DNA of 64,000 nt from JADJYF01 sp965278995 (GCA_965278995.1 OZ257136.1:3224001-3288000), one strand, 5' to 3'; numbered from the stretch's first letter, positions 33,166 through 43,509 are shown. Program-made: numbers and translations. The notes: generated by a model not told the origin, from the letters alone.

Positions 33166-36100
33166 CTAGTGTTCTGCTGCCGCGTGCAGTAGCTGCGGCA
33201 GCGAAAGCGAATAGCCGATGCGCTGCGCCTGCGCGATCAGTCCTTGTAACTCGTCACGCAGCAACGCGCTGCGCTCACCACGGCCGTGCCTCAGCAGCGC
33301 ACGGCCTCGTGCAATAACAAAATCACTCCAGGGCAGTGATTCCGCCGCAGTCAAAGCAAGCAGACACTCGCTGTGGCGCGCGGCGCGTTCCCATTCATGG
33401 TGGGCAAGCATGGCATCGATACCGAGCGCGTGCAGATAGAGGTGATTGTGGCTGACGCACCCACGGGCCAGCTCAACTTCGCCTGCTACCAATGATTGAA
33501 AACATTTTTCAGGCTCCGGCTCAATCAGTGCCTGAACGGCATAGGCAAACGGTCCGACATAACCCATGCCATGCTCGCGGCAAATCGCAAGCGCGTGTCG
33601 AACGTCGGCTATTGCAGAGTCGAGCGAACCACGAAGATGACCCAGCATAGCCCGCGCCATCCACGCTTGTGCTTCGAAACGCTTCGCGCCCAGCTGTTGT
33701 GCAAGTTCAATATTCCTGTCGACGTAGCTCTCGTCGAATTCCAGATTTTTGCGCATGATCCCTTCGACCCAGAACAGCATGCTGCGAGCGATTAATTCCG
33801 CGCGCAGATGAACTACCCGTCGTGCCAGGTCGATTGCAGCGCGGCCTTGCTTGGCCGCCTCGTCGAATTCAAGCAGAAAGTGCGCAGTCCAGCCGACTAT
33901 CTGCGTGGCCGCGACTTCAATCCTGAGATAACCATGTGCTTTGGCCAACGCCACCGTCCTACGGAACTCGATATTGGCCGAGTGCATGCGGCCTTCGAGA
34001 AAATATGCATCGCCAAGACCGCTGAGCGCGTTCGCTTCGGCCTCTTTATCCTGAACTGATCGCGCGAGCTCCAGCGCGCGCGAGTGTTCCCGCAGGCAAT
34101 CACCCGCTCGACCGCTGGGGAACAGCAGGTTGCCACGCAGGTGATGCAGACGAGCGAGCGCCCCTGCTCCGACTCCCTTGCTGTAGTCGGATTCGGCAGT
34201 ATCGAGTGCGGCCAGACCGGCATCAATCTGGTCGGTCAGGCGCATACCGGCCGCTATGGTCAGCAGCGCTTCAAAGCGCTCTACGGAGTCCTGCGTCAGG
34301 TCGAGCGCGATACTGGCCGATTCGATGGATTCGGTTACCCGACCGAGTTCGGCGAGACAACCTGCACGCGCCATGAACAGCGAGCAACGAACGGGTGTAT
34401 CAATTCCATTGAGCTCCAGGCCGTTGTCAGCCAGCATGAGTGCCCGCTCGAACTGAAAACGACTTGCGGCCGACCTGGATGCGTCAAAGTAAGCCAGAGC
34501 GGCCCGAGGATCGCTCGCACGCTCGAAATGCTCAGCAGCCACGCTGGGTTCTGCCCGCGAAAAAAACCACTCACCAGCTCTGATGTGCAGCAAGCGACGT
34601 GTCGAGCTGAGTATCGAAGCGTACGCCCCATCGCGCAGCAGACCGTGACGAAAAACAAAACCTGATTGGTCAGAACGCACGAACGCATGCTCGACCAATG
34701 GCGCTGGGTCGTAGCCAGGTTCGTCGATGAGATCGCGCAATACGGTCAATGACCAATGCAGCCCGAGTATTGCTGCTACCTGCACTGCGTCTCGGTCGTG
34801 CTGAGACAGTTCGTCAATGCGAGACTGCACCAGCGACATTACCGTGCCGGGCACTCCTTCTGAGAGCCCCGATGTGCTGTTGCGCAGCAGTTGCTCGAGG
34901 AAAAGTGGATTACCGTTAGCGCGTTCAAGCGCAGCGGTGAGTCCGGCGGGGGCAAGCTCGCCGGCGATCGCGTCTGCCATGTCCCTCGCAGCCGGAGCCG
35001 TTAATGCGCCGAGCTCCAGATGCGACGCACCACCCAGTGCTGACAGGTAGTTTTCTTCGCTCGCTGAAGTGACTGTTCGGATGGTTGCGAGGACGACAAG
35101 CGGAAGAGCCCCTGTAATGTCGATCAATGACTGAATCTCGCTGACCAGCGAGCGATCAGCGTTATGAAAATCGTCGATGAACAATAACTGTGGCGCTGCG
35201 GCACTGGCACGGCGAAGCAGAGCAAAAAAAGCAGCGCGCCGAGTCTGCATGCGTCCTTCTGCATCGAGAGCCGCAAGCATCGCACGTACCTCGGCAGGCG
35301 GCTCGAGAGCGGCGAGTTCGTAAAGCGCAAAGCTCAACGATTGACCCACCGGAGCACGCTCGATCAACGCGCTCAGCGTGGCGCGCGCGCTCTCACCGCC
35401 AGCTGCCGGCATGCCAAGCAGGCTGCGAGTCCAACACACCAGCGGTTCATCGTCACGTGTGGCGCCGAAGTCATAAACGATTGCCACATGGCAATCGAAT
35501 CCGCGTTCGCGCGCTGCGAGCAGAATTTCCTGGGCAAGCCTGGATTTTCCGATACCGGCTTCACCCGCAATGACTGCGATACCACCACGCCCGTGGTCAA
35601 CGCAGGCATCGAGCCTGGCTGTCAACTGTGCGCATTCGGCATCTCGGCCGTACATTGGCCCGGCCGACAATACACCTCCAACTCGCTCCTCGACGACACG
35701 ATAGGGAACGACCGGTAACTCACGGCCCTTGACTTCTACTGGTCCATCGCTGGCGCCTGCGAAATAAGGTGCGACCTGCTGCCAACATTCGCTGTTGACC
35801 AGAAGTTCGTGTGGCCCGGCCAGTGAACGTAATCGCGCGGCGACATTGACTGCGTCACCCGTCAGCGTCCATGCGCCTGCGCGAGTGTCTGCGCGCCGCG
35901 CTACAACGAGACCGCTGGCGATTCCACAGTGCAAAGCAAGCCCGCTATCCGCCATCGCTGCTTTCATCGCGGCGTGGAGACGCAAGGCGGTCCGTACAGC
36001 AAACCGCGCGTCATCACGGTGGGCAACAGGCAAGCCAAACACCGCCATAACCTCGTCACCCACAAATTGATTGACGATGCCGCCATGCGCCTCGACTATC

Positions 36101-36318
36101 GGGGAAAGTATCGCGCGCAGTCGTTCCACCAGTGCGGCGACATCTTCTGGGTCGCTTGTTTCGGTAAGCGCGGTATAGCCGGTCAGGTCGGCGAACAGGA
36201 TGGTCGCGTAACGCCGCTCCAACGGCGTCCCCGACGAGGCAGTGGCCAGCGCCAAGCCGCATTCGGGGCAGAAACGCGTCGCAGCAGAATAGTCACGAGA
36301 ACAGCGGGCACAGTGCAT
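33166..36318 (-). CDS. Adenylate cyclase - AAA/NACHT-like ATPase - TPR regulator
   Basis: 1050 residues from the ATG at 36318, which opens a zinc-ribbon (CARC...CPEC). A class III cyclase domain follows at about 35-215, with ILFADLTGYTAL and FVGDEVMAVFG (both metal Asp) and GDAVNVAARL (transition-state Asn/Arg), so it looks active. Next is an ATPase with Walker A GEAGIGKS near 280, then TPR-like helical repeats from about 600 to the end. This layout matches large cytosolic bacterial cyclase/ATPase/TPR proteins related to mammalian soluble adenylyl cyclase. The signal it senses is unknown. It is divergent from a GST gene. Confidence 0.9.
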   Translation of the reverse strand: MHCARCSRDYSAATRFCPECGLALATASSGTPLERRYATILFADLTGYTALTETSDPEDVAALVERLRAILSPIVEAHGGIVNQFVGDEVMAVFGLPVAHRDDARFAVRTALRLHAAMKAAMADSGLALHCGIASGLVVARRADTRAGAWTLTGDAVNVAARLRSLAGPHELLVNSECWQQVAPYFAGASDGPVEVKGRELPVVPYRVVEERVGGVLSAGPMYGRDAECAQLTARLDACVDHGRGGIAVIAGEAGIGKSRLAQEILLAARERGFDCHVAIVYDFGATRDDEPLVCWTRSLLGMPAAGGESARATLSALIERAPVGQSLSFALYELAALEPPAEVRAMLAALDAEGRMQTRRAAFFALLRRASAAAPQLLFIDDFHNADRSLVSEIQSLIDITGALPLVVLATIRTVTSASEENYLSALGGASHLELGALTAPAARDMADAIAGELAPAGLTAALERANGNPLFLEQLLRNSTSGLSEGVPGTVMSLVQSRIDELSQHDRDAVQVAAILGLHWSLTVLRDLIDEPGYDPAPLVEHAFVRSDQSGFVFRHGLLRDGAYASILSSTRRLLHIRAGEWFFSRAEPSVAAEHFERASDPRAALAYFDASRSAASRFQFERALMLADNGLELNGIDTPVRCSLFMARAGCLAELGRVTESIESASIALDLTQDSVERFEALLTIAAGMRLTDQIDAGLAALDTAESDYSKGVGAGALARLHHLRGNLLFPSGRAGDCLREHSRALELARSVQDKEAEANALSGLGDAYFLEGRMHSANIEFRRTVALAKAHGYLRIEVAATQIVGWTAHFLLEFDEAAKQGRAAIDLARRVVHLRAELIARSMLFWVEGIMRKNLEFDESYVDRNIELAQQLGAKRFEAQAWMARAMLGHLRGSLDSAIADVRHALAICREHGMGYVGPFAYAVQALIEPEPEKCFQSLVAGEVELARGCVSHNHLYLHALGIDAMLAHHEWERAARHSECLLALTAAESLPWSDFVIARGRALLRHGRGERSALLRDELQGLIAQAQRIGYSLSLPQLLHAAAEH

Positions 36319-36448
36319 CAGCGTGAAGGTCGAATATCGCAGGGATAGAGAGCGAATAATGCGTGCGTGCGATTGAGATTCACAAGTGGCAGAATCGGGA
36401 GCGCAGCCCGTTCGGCGGGCCGTCATGCCCCACCACGAGGATACTACG

Positions 36449-37096
36449 ATGCCTAAAGTCCATGGAATCGCTCTGTCGCCGTTTGTGCGCAAAGTGCGCG
36501 TAGCGCTTGCAGAAAAGAGTGTTGCCTACGACGTCGACCCGGTAGTACCGCTTAATGTCAGCGCAGAGTATCGTCGCATTTCTCCACTCGGAAAGATTCC
36601 GGCATACACGGATGGCGAAAAAGCGCTGGCCGACTCTTCCATCATCTGCGCCTATCTGGAGCGCGTCCATCCAACACCGGCACTGTATCCCGCCGAGGCC
36701 TACGCTTACGCGCGCGCGCTTTGGTTCGAGGAGTACGCGGACGGCGGACTTGTTCCCATCGCCGGAGGAAAGGTCTTCTATGAACGGGTTATCAAACCTG
36801 GCTTCTTCCAGCAACCAACAGACGAGCCAGTTGTGCAGCAGGCGCTCGAGATCGAGTTACCACCGATGTTCGACTATCTCGAAGGTCAGCTTGCACCTGG
36901 TGCGCGACATTTCGTCGGTGATGTTCTTACAATTGGCGACATCGCCATCGCCTCGGTTTTCGTCAATCTGCAACACGCGGGCGTCACTGTGGATGCATCG
37001 CGCTGGCCACGTCTGGCAGCGGCTGTCGGCGCGACGCTGGCGCGACCATCTTTCCAGCTGCTGATTGCCGAAGAGAATGCGATGCTCGGTCGATGA
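36449..37096 (+). CDS. Glutathione S-transferase
   Basis: 215 residues. The N-terminal thioredoxin-like domain has SPFVRKVRVALAEK, N-V-S-A-E-Y-R-R-I-S-P-L-G-K-I-P and A-D-S-S-I-I-C-A-Y-L (GSH gamma-glutamyl site), and the C-terminal helical domain has GDVLTIGDIAIASVFV. The start at 36449 follows CGAGG. It lies four bases before a quinone-reductase-like gene, with which it must form an operon, suggesting joint handling of an electrophilic quinone or enone. Confidence 0.9.
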   Translation: MPKVHGIALSPFVRKVRVALAEKSVAYDVDPVVPLNVSAEYRRISPLGKIPAYTDGEKALADSSIICAYLERVHPTPALYPAEAYAYARALWFEEYADGGLVPIAGGKVFYERVIKPGFFQQPTDEPVVQQALEIELPPMFDYLEGQLAPGARHFVGDVLTIGDIAIASVFVNLQHAGVTVDASRWPRLAAAVGATLARPSFQLLIAEENAMLGR

Positions 37097-37100
37097 GTTC

Positions 37101-38039
37101 ATGAAAGCTGTCGTAGTCGAGCCAGGTGCTGTCGCCAATCTCGCATTGCGCGACGTGGCGATACCCGTCCCGGCCGCCCACGAAGCGCTGATCAGGGTCA
37201 CGGCGTTCTCGCTCAATCGAGGCGAAATTGGCTTCGCCGCAAGCAAATCTGCCGGCACACCGATAGGCTGGGACGTCGCCGGCGTCGTCGAGCGCGCAGC
37301 AGCCGATGGTTCCGGCCACATTGCCGGCACACGCGTCGTCGGCTGGTCGAAAAACAGCACCGGATTTGGCGAGTACACCTGTCTCGCAGCGAACTACCTA
37401 GCCGCGATCCCGGATAGTGTCTCAGATGAGGTCGCAAGTTGCCTGCCCGTTGCCGGATTGACAGCGCTGTATGTGCTGGAGCGCGGCGAGCGACTTCTCG
37501 GCCAACGAGTACTGATTACCGGGTCCACCGGTGGCGTTGGCCATATCGCTGTCCAACTCGCCCGCCTGATGGGTGCGATAACGGTAGCGCAGGTGCGCCG
37601 CCCCAATCAGATCGATGGCTTGCGCGCACTCGGTGCAGACGAGGTCATCGTCGATCAGGACGGCAGTCTTTGCGGTGCCGCGGGACCCTATCAACTCATC
37701 GTTGAGAGTGTGGGTGGCGGTTTCGCGACACAGGCATTGCGCGGCCTCGGCGAGCATGGCGTGTGTGTATTGTTCGGCCTGACTATGGGCGCCAGCATGA
37801 CGCTCTCTATCCGCCAGTTCTGTGCCGCGAATTTCGCACGCGTCGAAGGATTCACGCTGTATCGCGAAGATGCCATCGCCTCGCCCGCTGCAGGACTCAC
37901 TCGCTTGCTAGGCCTCTGCGCGGCCGGCAAGCTGCAGGTCGAAGTTTCCGTCATCGACGATTGGCAACGCACGGCAGAAACCGCCCGGGCTCTGATCGAG
38001 CGCCGCTTTACCGGTAAGGCAGTATTGCGGATCCGTTGA
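37101..38039 (+). CDS. MDR quinone oxidoreductase-like protein
   Basis: 312 residues. It is a zinc-free medium-chain dehydrogenase/reductase: GWDVAGVVERAAADG, then the nucleotide-binding ITGSTGGVGHIAVQLARLMGA and GADEVIVD. The ATG at 37101 is chosen because the MKAVVVEPGAVANL start is typical for QOR-like proteins. It is co-transcribed with the GST four bases upstream. The 3' end is convergent with the class III aminotransferase 72 bases away. Confidence 0.85.
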   Translation: MKAVVVEPGAVANLALRDVAIPVPAAHEALIRVTAFSLNRGEIGFAASKSAGTPIGWDVAGVVERAAADGSGHIAGTRVVGWSKNSTGFGEYTCLAANYLAAIPDSVSDEVASCLPVAGLTALYVLERGERLLGQRVLITGSTGGVGHIAVQLARLMGAITVAQVRRPNQIDGLRALGADEVIVDQDGSLCGAAGPYQLIVESVGGGFATQALRGLGEHGVCVLFGLTMGASMTLSIRQFCAANFARVEGFTLYREDAIASPAAGLTRLLGLCAAGKLQVEVSVIDDWQRTAETARALIERRFTGKAVLRIR

Positions 38040-38111
38040 ATCCGGCCGGCCGTAGCGACGACCGCTGGCCGACGGCTGGTTCGCGCATCGAACTCATTCC
38101 GGTGCCGACTG

Positions 38112-39485
38112 CTATTTAGATTGTTTCGCCAGCACGGTATCGAGCGAACGTTTCAAGCGCCTGACTATTTCGTCGATTTCCGACGTTTGAACAATCAGCG
38201 GCGGAGCGAAGATCAGGCTTCTGCCCGCTGGGCGCGCGACGACACCGGCGTCGAGCAATATGGAATAGACTTCCTGACATACCCGGTCTGCATGTGCAGC
38301 ATCGTTGACAGGACGATCGCTGGCATCGCGTCGTAGAAAGTCGACGCAGCCTGCGAGCCCATACGTTCGTACATCGCCGACCAGAGGGTGATCCGCGCAG
38401 GACTGTAATTGAGCAGCCAGGTGCTGGCCCATCCGAGCCGCATGGTCGACCAGTCTATCGCGCTGAATTATCTCGATGGTCTTCAGTGCCGCAGCTGCGC
38501 CAACCGGGTGTGCGGCATAGGTTGCCGCGTGCGCCAGAGTCCCGACGCGATCTGAACCATGTTCCAGATCCGCGTACAGCGCCTTGCCGACGGCAACAGC
38601 CGAAAGCGGAAAATAGCCGCCGGTAATCGCCTTGCCCAATGTCACGTGGGCTGGCTTCAATGCCAGGCTGTCGCTGCCGAACCATTGCCCAGTGCGGCCA
38701 AAGCCGGTGACGACCTCGTCGGCCACCAGGTCGACGCCATGGTCATGCAGCACCCGGGTGATGGCTGGAAAGTACTCCGCCGGCGGCACTTTGAAACCAG
38801 CGGAAAAACTGATGGGTTCGGCGAAAAAGGTAGCGACCGTTTCAGGTGGTTGTTGTGCGATCAGGTCATCTAGCTCGCGCGCCAGTCGCTCGGAGAACGC
38901 CAGCCGGGATTCGCCGGGCTGTCGCAAGCCGTGGTAATCGGGCTGGGCGACATGCAGAAAGCCCGGCAGCGGCAGGCCGAACTCCTCGTGATGAGCACCG
39001 GTCAGACTGGCGGCACCGAGGGTGCCACCATGGTAACTCTCATGGCGCCCGATGACAGTGCGGCGCTCTGGAGTACCGCGCGTCACCGCCTGGAATCTCA
39101 GCAGCTTGAGCAGGTAATCGATCGCTTCGGATCCGGTCGCTGCGAACAGGATATGCGCATCGGGCACGGGTACCAGCTTGACCAGGCGTTCGGCGAGATC
39201 GAGCGCGACTTTGCTGGTTCTATGCAAAGCGGAGACAAAGAACGGAAGGTCGCGATACTGCGCCGCGATGGCGTCGATCAATTCGTCATTGCGATAGCCG
39301 AGTGCTGCGACATAAAACGAGGCAGTTGCTTCGATATATTCACGGCCGTCGGTATCGTAAACATAGATCCCTCGGCCATGATCCATAAAGCGCGTTTCGC
39401 GAGTCGTATTGTCCGCGATGCGCTGGAAACCCAGAATCAGCGGAAGACGCTCGTTTTCCGGATAGCCTCGTAACGGAGTTGCCAT
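38112..39485 (-). CDS. Class III aminotransferase (omega-amino acid type)
   Basis: 457 residues. Fold-type I PLP enzyme of the class III aminotransferase family: GSEAIDYLLKLLRF and R-H-E-S-Y-H-G-G-T near 150, L-V-A-D-E-V-V-T-G-F-G-R-T-G, and the PLP lysine in HVTLGKAITGGYFPLS. It starts 16 bases after the stop of the hydantoinase B gene, so it is the third gene of that operon. Probable reaction: transfer of an omega-amino group to pyruvate or 2-oxoglutarate, on a product made by the hyuAB pathway. Confidence 0.9.
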   Translation of the reverse strand: MATPLRGYPENERLPLILGFQRIADNTTRETRFMDHGRGIYVYDTDGREYIEATASFYVAALGYRNDELIDAIAAQYRDLPFFVSALHRTSKVALDLAERLVKLVPVPDAHILFAATGSEAIDYLLKLLRFQAVTRGTPERRTVIGRHESYHGGTLGAASLTGAHHEEFGLPLPGFLHVAQPDYHGLRQPGESRLAFSERLARELDDLIAQQPPETVATFFAEPISFSAGFKVPPAEYFPAITRVLHDHGVDLVADEVVTGFGRTGQWFGSDSLALKPAHVTLGKAITGGYFPLSAVAVGKALYADLEHGSDRVGTLAHAATYAAHPVGAAAALKTIEIIQRDRLVDHAARMGQHLAAQLQSCADHPLVGDVRTYGLAGCVDFLRRDASDRPVNDAAHADRVCQEVYSILLDAGVVARPAGRSLIFAPPLIVQTSEIDEIVRRLKRSLDTVLAKQSK

Positions 39486-39501
39486 GTGCGCTTATCCTTG
39501 T

Positions 39502-41326
39502 TCAACCACGGGCTGCACGTAATGTGATACGGAGCGCGGCAGTTGCGCACTCGTCGATTCGCAACGATTGCTCTTCGGCGTTACCGGTGAAGACCACGCC
39601 ATAAACATCACGGGCGTGGTTCAACGAAATATAATGTTCCTCGTGATCTTCCAGCACGCATGCGGGATCCCGTTCCAGCGGATCGCCGTAACCGCCACCG
39701 GCGGTATCGATACCCCGTAACCATTGTCCGTGTTTCAGCTCGACCTGCCCGACATTCGGCATCGGCGTGACGGCGCCGTTCTCGTCAATCAACTCGACCC
39801 GGCCGAGGTTGCCATCGCCGCCGCCACGCACGCCTCGTGCCGCATGCTGCTGACCGTCGGAGGCGAAAACGACCGTGATCGGGTGCCCGCTGGCCCCATA
39901 CGTCAGCACGAGTCCTGGCGCACCGCGGGTTCGCCCTGCGCCCATCGTATCCTCGCTGACCCGGAGCTCCCGATAGTGGATGGGATAACTCAATTCGCTG
40001 ATCTCGACACTGTCTCGATACATCAGTCCGGCGACAACGGGAATGCCGTAGGTAATCCAGCCATCGCAGTGGGGCGAGGCCGGTCCGCCGTTGGAGGAGA
40101 TGATGAGCTGATTCACATAAGGGCGGTCGTCGTGCCGATAGTCCAGCCCGGACACAACGGAAAATCCCGCGCCCATGCCGATACCACCTTCTGCCAGACC
40201 GAAACCCTCGCCGAGATCAGCCATTGCCGCCTGCACGTTGTTCAGCAAACGGTCCGACACGTTGGTCGTGGCCACTGAACAACTGTGCGGGAACTTCGGG
40301 ATACCGATGGCCGCGCCTTCGCGAAGCTTCATGCGGATGCAGCGGTATGACCCGCCGTTTCTGGGGATATCCGCTGGCAGGCTGTTGTAGATACCTGCGA
40401 CCGAGTTGCTGATTGAACAGGCTTCGGACAGGTTCAGGCCGTTGTTCATGCAATCGATGTTGGCAGTGAGATCGATCTCGACGATGCCGGCTGCCGGCTG
40501 CCGGATCGATGGTCAGCTTGCTTCGCACGGGTATGGGCTCGTTGGTGAACGGCGGAATCGCATCGTGAAAACTTTCGCGTTCGATAATTGCAGGCGGTAG
40601 TGCGGCGATAGCCTGGCGCATGCGCTGTTCGCTATAGTCAAACCACTCGATCACGAACTGCTTCACGATGGCGGTGCCATACTTTCTGCAGATGTCGTGA
40701 ATACGCTTTTCCCCGGTGCGGGCGGAACCGAGCATCGCAAGAAAGTCACCGTGCCAATAGTCCGGTACGCGAATGCGCCGCTGGCACATCCGGATGATAT
40801 CCATGTTGCTTTCGAAGTTGCGCTGCACTCGAACGGCTGGAAAGATCAACGCGCCTTCTTCGTAGATGTCGCGAGCCGCCGCATGATAAGTCGTTGGCAG
40901 ACTGTTCCCGATATCCGCCTGATGCGCTTTGGCGCAGACATTGAACAGGTGCTCGCCTTCCCAGAACACCGGAACAATCAACGTATGGTCGGCAGAGTGC
41001 GAATTACCGCTGTAGGGATCGTTATGCAGATAGGCATCGCCTTCGGCAATGTCATCGTGATACGCGCACATGGCGGCAGTCTGCAGATTGAGCCCGTAGG
41101 TGTGGGCGGGCAGACCTTCGGCGGTGGCAAACAATTCGTTGTCGGCGGTCGTAATGCCACACGAAAAATCTCGCGCGCTATTGATGACCGCCGAACGACC
41201 GGTGCGGAGCATCGTGTTGGTCATTTCGCGCACGACACCATCGTAGCGGTTGGCAAGCACCGCCAGAAGCAGCGGAGTCAGCGCTACGTTCTGCGGGGGT
41301 TCGACGCCGACGATAGGGGAAGTCAT
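39502..41326 (-). pseudogene. hyuB: Hydantoinase B / oxoprolinase B subunit, frameshifted
   Basis: One HyuB-type protein of ~600 residues is encoded in two frames. The first frame (from ATG 41326) is normal through SKLTIDPA and then turns into non-family sequence. The family sequence resumes in another frame (NNGLNLSEACSISNSVAG, then GIGMGAGFSV). The break falls exactly on a tandem 7-base duplication (GCCGGCT twice, 40486-40499 on the plus strand); removing one copy restores a continuous D-P-A-A-G-I-V-E-I-D. Both halves are otherwise intact and undecayed, so the event is recent, phase-variable or an assembly error. It overlaps hyuA by ATGA. Confidence 0.85.
40486..40504. repeat. 7-bp tandem duplication breaking hyuB
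   Basis: GCCGGCT GCCGGCT GCCGG on the plus strand: two full copies and a partial one. The extra copy shifts the hyuB frame by one base. Such short repeats expand and contract by slipped-strand mispairing. Confidence 0.85.
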
Positions 41327-43431
41327 GAGCCCGCTCCTCCGTGTTGGTACGTGATGTAGTAACTGTCAGCGACGGTCAGCACAGCCTGCGCGCCTGGCGG
41401 GATGACCACGGTTGTCGTCTCTTCTTCGATAATCGCCGGGCCGATAATGGTATCGCCAACCTGTATGCCGTCACCTCGATGAACCACGGTCTCGCGTCGA
41501 TCATCGATATCGAAACAGGCTGATCGAGTGGTCGCCTGCGTGGCGTGTATTGACCTCGCGGCAGCGGAGGTCTCGGTCTGCGGCAATGGTAGAGACAGGC
41601 GGCCTGTCCAGTTCAGAAATTCCACCGGACTTGCGCGATCGTCCACGCTGAAAATACGCCGATGATTGGCGTGGAATGCCTCGACCAGAAGTTCGACTTC
41701 GGCCGGGTTTGTCAGGCGCGAACTCGGCAGTGGCACGCTGATATCCCAGACCTGGGCGGCGTAATGAGCTTCAACGCGATACTCGGTCCTGCGCTCGTGA
41801 AATCCGCGCGCTGCCAGTCGACCAGCGAACAGTTCGAGTTCGCGATCAATGGAGTCGAGAGCGGTGTTGACCGCTGCGCGGTCGAAATTCGACGACCGCG
41901 TTGGCGCGTTCGCGCTCTGCTCCAGTTGAATATCCGAAAACTGCATGCCGCAAGCAGACAGCGCGCTGGCCGTTCGCGGTACGATGACACCCCGGCATTG
42001 CAGTTCGCGAGCGATGAACGCGATGCCGAGACCCGCCGCACCGCCACCGGCAACAATAATCGCTTCGCTGGGATCGAGGCCTTCACTGACCGTGATGTCC
42101 TTGATGGCATTGATCATGGTTTCGTTGGAAACCGCGAAGATGGCGTACGCGGCCGCTTCCGGCGTGAGCGCGAGCGGTTCGGCGATTGTCGTGATTGCGG
42201 CAAGCGCGGCATCCGAATCCAGTTTCATGCGCCCGCCGAGAAAATAATTCGGGTCGATGTAGCCCAGTACGACAGCCGCATCCGTCACTGTCGGAAGCAC
42301 CCCGCCAGAGCCGTAGCAGGCCGGTCCGGGACGCGAGCCAGCGCTCTGCGGACCGACGCGCAACAGACCTGCCGGGTCCAGCCAGGCGATCGAACCGCCT
42401 CCAGCCCCGACGCTGCGCGCGTCGACGGCAGGAATACCCAGCATGTGCCCGGTAAATCGTTCACCCAGCCAGGTTTCCTGCGTCGTAGCGATGCGGCCAT
42501 CGCGGATCAGCGAGACATCGAACGTGGTGCCGCCGGTATCCACCACCAGCACCGACTCCCAGTCTCCTTCGTAGCCGGCATAGCGTCGGCCGGCCACCGG
42601 CGCCATGGCCGGGCCGGAACGCACCGTATGGATGGGCCTCGCAATCATGCTGTCGATGTCGAGGCAACCGCCCATGGTCGTGCTGACCAGCAACTCGCCT
42701 GCATAACCCGATGCCCGCAGATCTGTCTGCAAATCACGGAGATGTGTCTGCATCAGCGGCTTGATCGAGGCGTCGATCGCAGTCGATGAAGCCCGCCTGT
42801 ATTCGCGCAATATCGGATTCAGCGCGTGGCTGAGCGTAAATGGAATACCGGGAAGTATCTGTTCGATCAACGCGCCGAGGCGCTGTTCATGGATCGGGTT
42901 GGCGATCGACCACAGCAGGGAGATTGCGCAAGCCTCGAACCCACGTGCTTTGATGACCTCCAAGGTGGCGATCGCAGCGGCTTCATCCAGGGGAATAATG
43001 AGGTCGCCGCGAGAGTTCGTACGCTCAGTGATCTCGAACGTGTGGCGGCGCGGCACATAGGGTGCCGGGTAAGGGACGGAGAAATCATGCGGGTTGAACT
43101 TGCCGCCCTCGCGCAGCAGCAGCGTGTCCGGAAAGCCGGCGGTGGTGAGGAAAGCCGTCTTGGCAATCGTCCCGGTGACTATCGCATTGGTTGCCCGGGT
43201 CGTTCCGTAAATGAATATATCGGTACGCGCGAGCAGGCTTGCCAGCGAAAGGCCAAGTGGCTCAGCGGCCGCTTCCAACGCCGCGCGTAAGCCGACGAAG
43301 ATACGGTCCGGCGTGGTCAGCGCCTTGCCGATGGTGAACCGGCCGAGCGCGTCACCAATCACGACATCGGTAAAAGTCCCTCCGGTATCGACACTGATCC
43401 GCCAACCGCCATTGCGGCCTTCATCACTCAT
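41323..43431 (-). CDS. hyuA: Hydantoinase A / oxoprolinase A subunit
   Basis: 702 residues. HyuA-family actin-like ATPase: the N-terminal phosphate motif SVDTGGTFTDVVIGD, then YGTTRATNAIVTG, the second nucleotide block LVVDTGGTTFDVSLI, and the metal/phosphate region GAGGGSIAWLDPAGLLRVGP. Together with HyuB it would hydrolyse a lactam such as a hydantoin or 5-oxoproline with ATP, in the cytoplasm. First gene of the minus-strand operon hyuA-hyuB-aminotransferase, divergent from the GntR regulator. Confidence 0.9.
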   Translation of the reverse strand: MSDEGRNGGWRISVDTGGTFTDVVIGDALGRFTIGKALTTPDRIFVGLRAALEAAAEPLGLSLASLLARTDIFIYGTTRATNAIVTGTIAKTAFLTTAGFPDTLLLREGGKFNPHDFSVPYPAPYVPRRHTFEITERTNSRGDLIIPLDEAAAIATLEVIKARGFEACAISLLWSIANPIHEQRLGALIEQILPGIPFTLSHALNPILREYRRASSTAIDASIKPLMQTHLRDLQTDLRASGYAGELLVSTTMGGCLDIDSMIARPIHTVRSGPAMAPVAGRRYAGYEGDWESVLVVDTGGTTFDVSLIRDGRIATTQETWLGERFTGHMLGIPAVDARSVGAGGGSIAWLDPAGLLRVGPQSAGSRPGPACYGSGGVLPTVTDAAVVLGYIDPNYFLGGRMKLDSDAALAAITTIAEPLALTPEAAAYAIFAVSNETMINAIKDITVSEGLDPSEAIIVAGGGAAGLGIAFIARELQCRGVIVPRTASALSACGMQFSDIQLEQSANAPTRSSNFDRAAVNTALDSIDRELELFAGRLAARGFHERRTEYRVEAHYAAQVWDISVPLPSSRLTNPAEVELLVEAFHANHRRIFSVDDRASPVEFLNWTGRLSLPLPQTETSAAARSIHATQATTRSACFDIDDRRETVVHRGDGIQVGDTIIGPAIIEEETTTVVIPPGAQAVLTVADSYYITYQHGGAGS

Positions 43432-43477
43432 ACGCGCAATCCTCGTGACTTTTCCCTGCTGTCCGGCGACTATAGAT

Positions 43478-43493
43478 ATCTGTGATCACAGAT
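43478..43493. promoter_or_regulatory. Perfect 16-bp palindrome, likely GntR operator
   Basis: ATCTGTGATCACAGAT reads the same on both strands. It sits in the 78-base gap between hyuA (minus) and the GntR gene (plus), placed to control both. The core T-G-T-N-N-N-N-A-C-A fits the TNGTNNNACNA type of FadR-subfamily operators. Confidence 0.7.
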
Positions 43494-43509
43494 GTCAATT
43501 GGAGTCTGC

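Noticed and set aside
39502..41326. Two separate hydantoinase B genes
   Set aside because: The two frames are consecutive halves of one family protein, joined at a 7-bp duplication.
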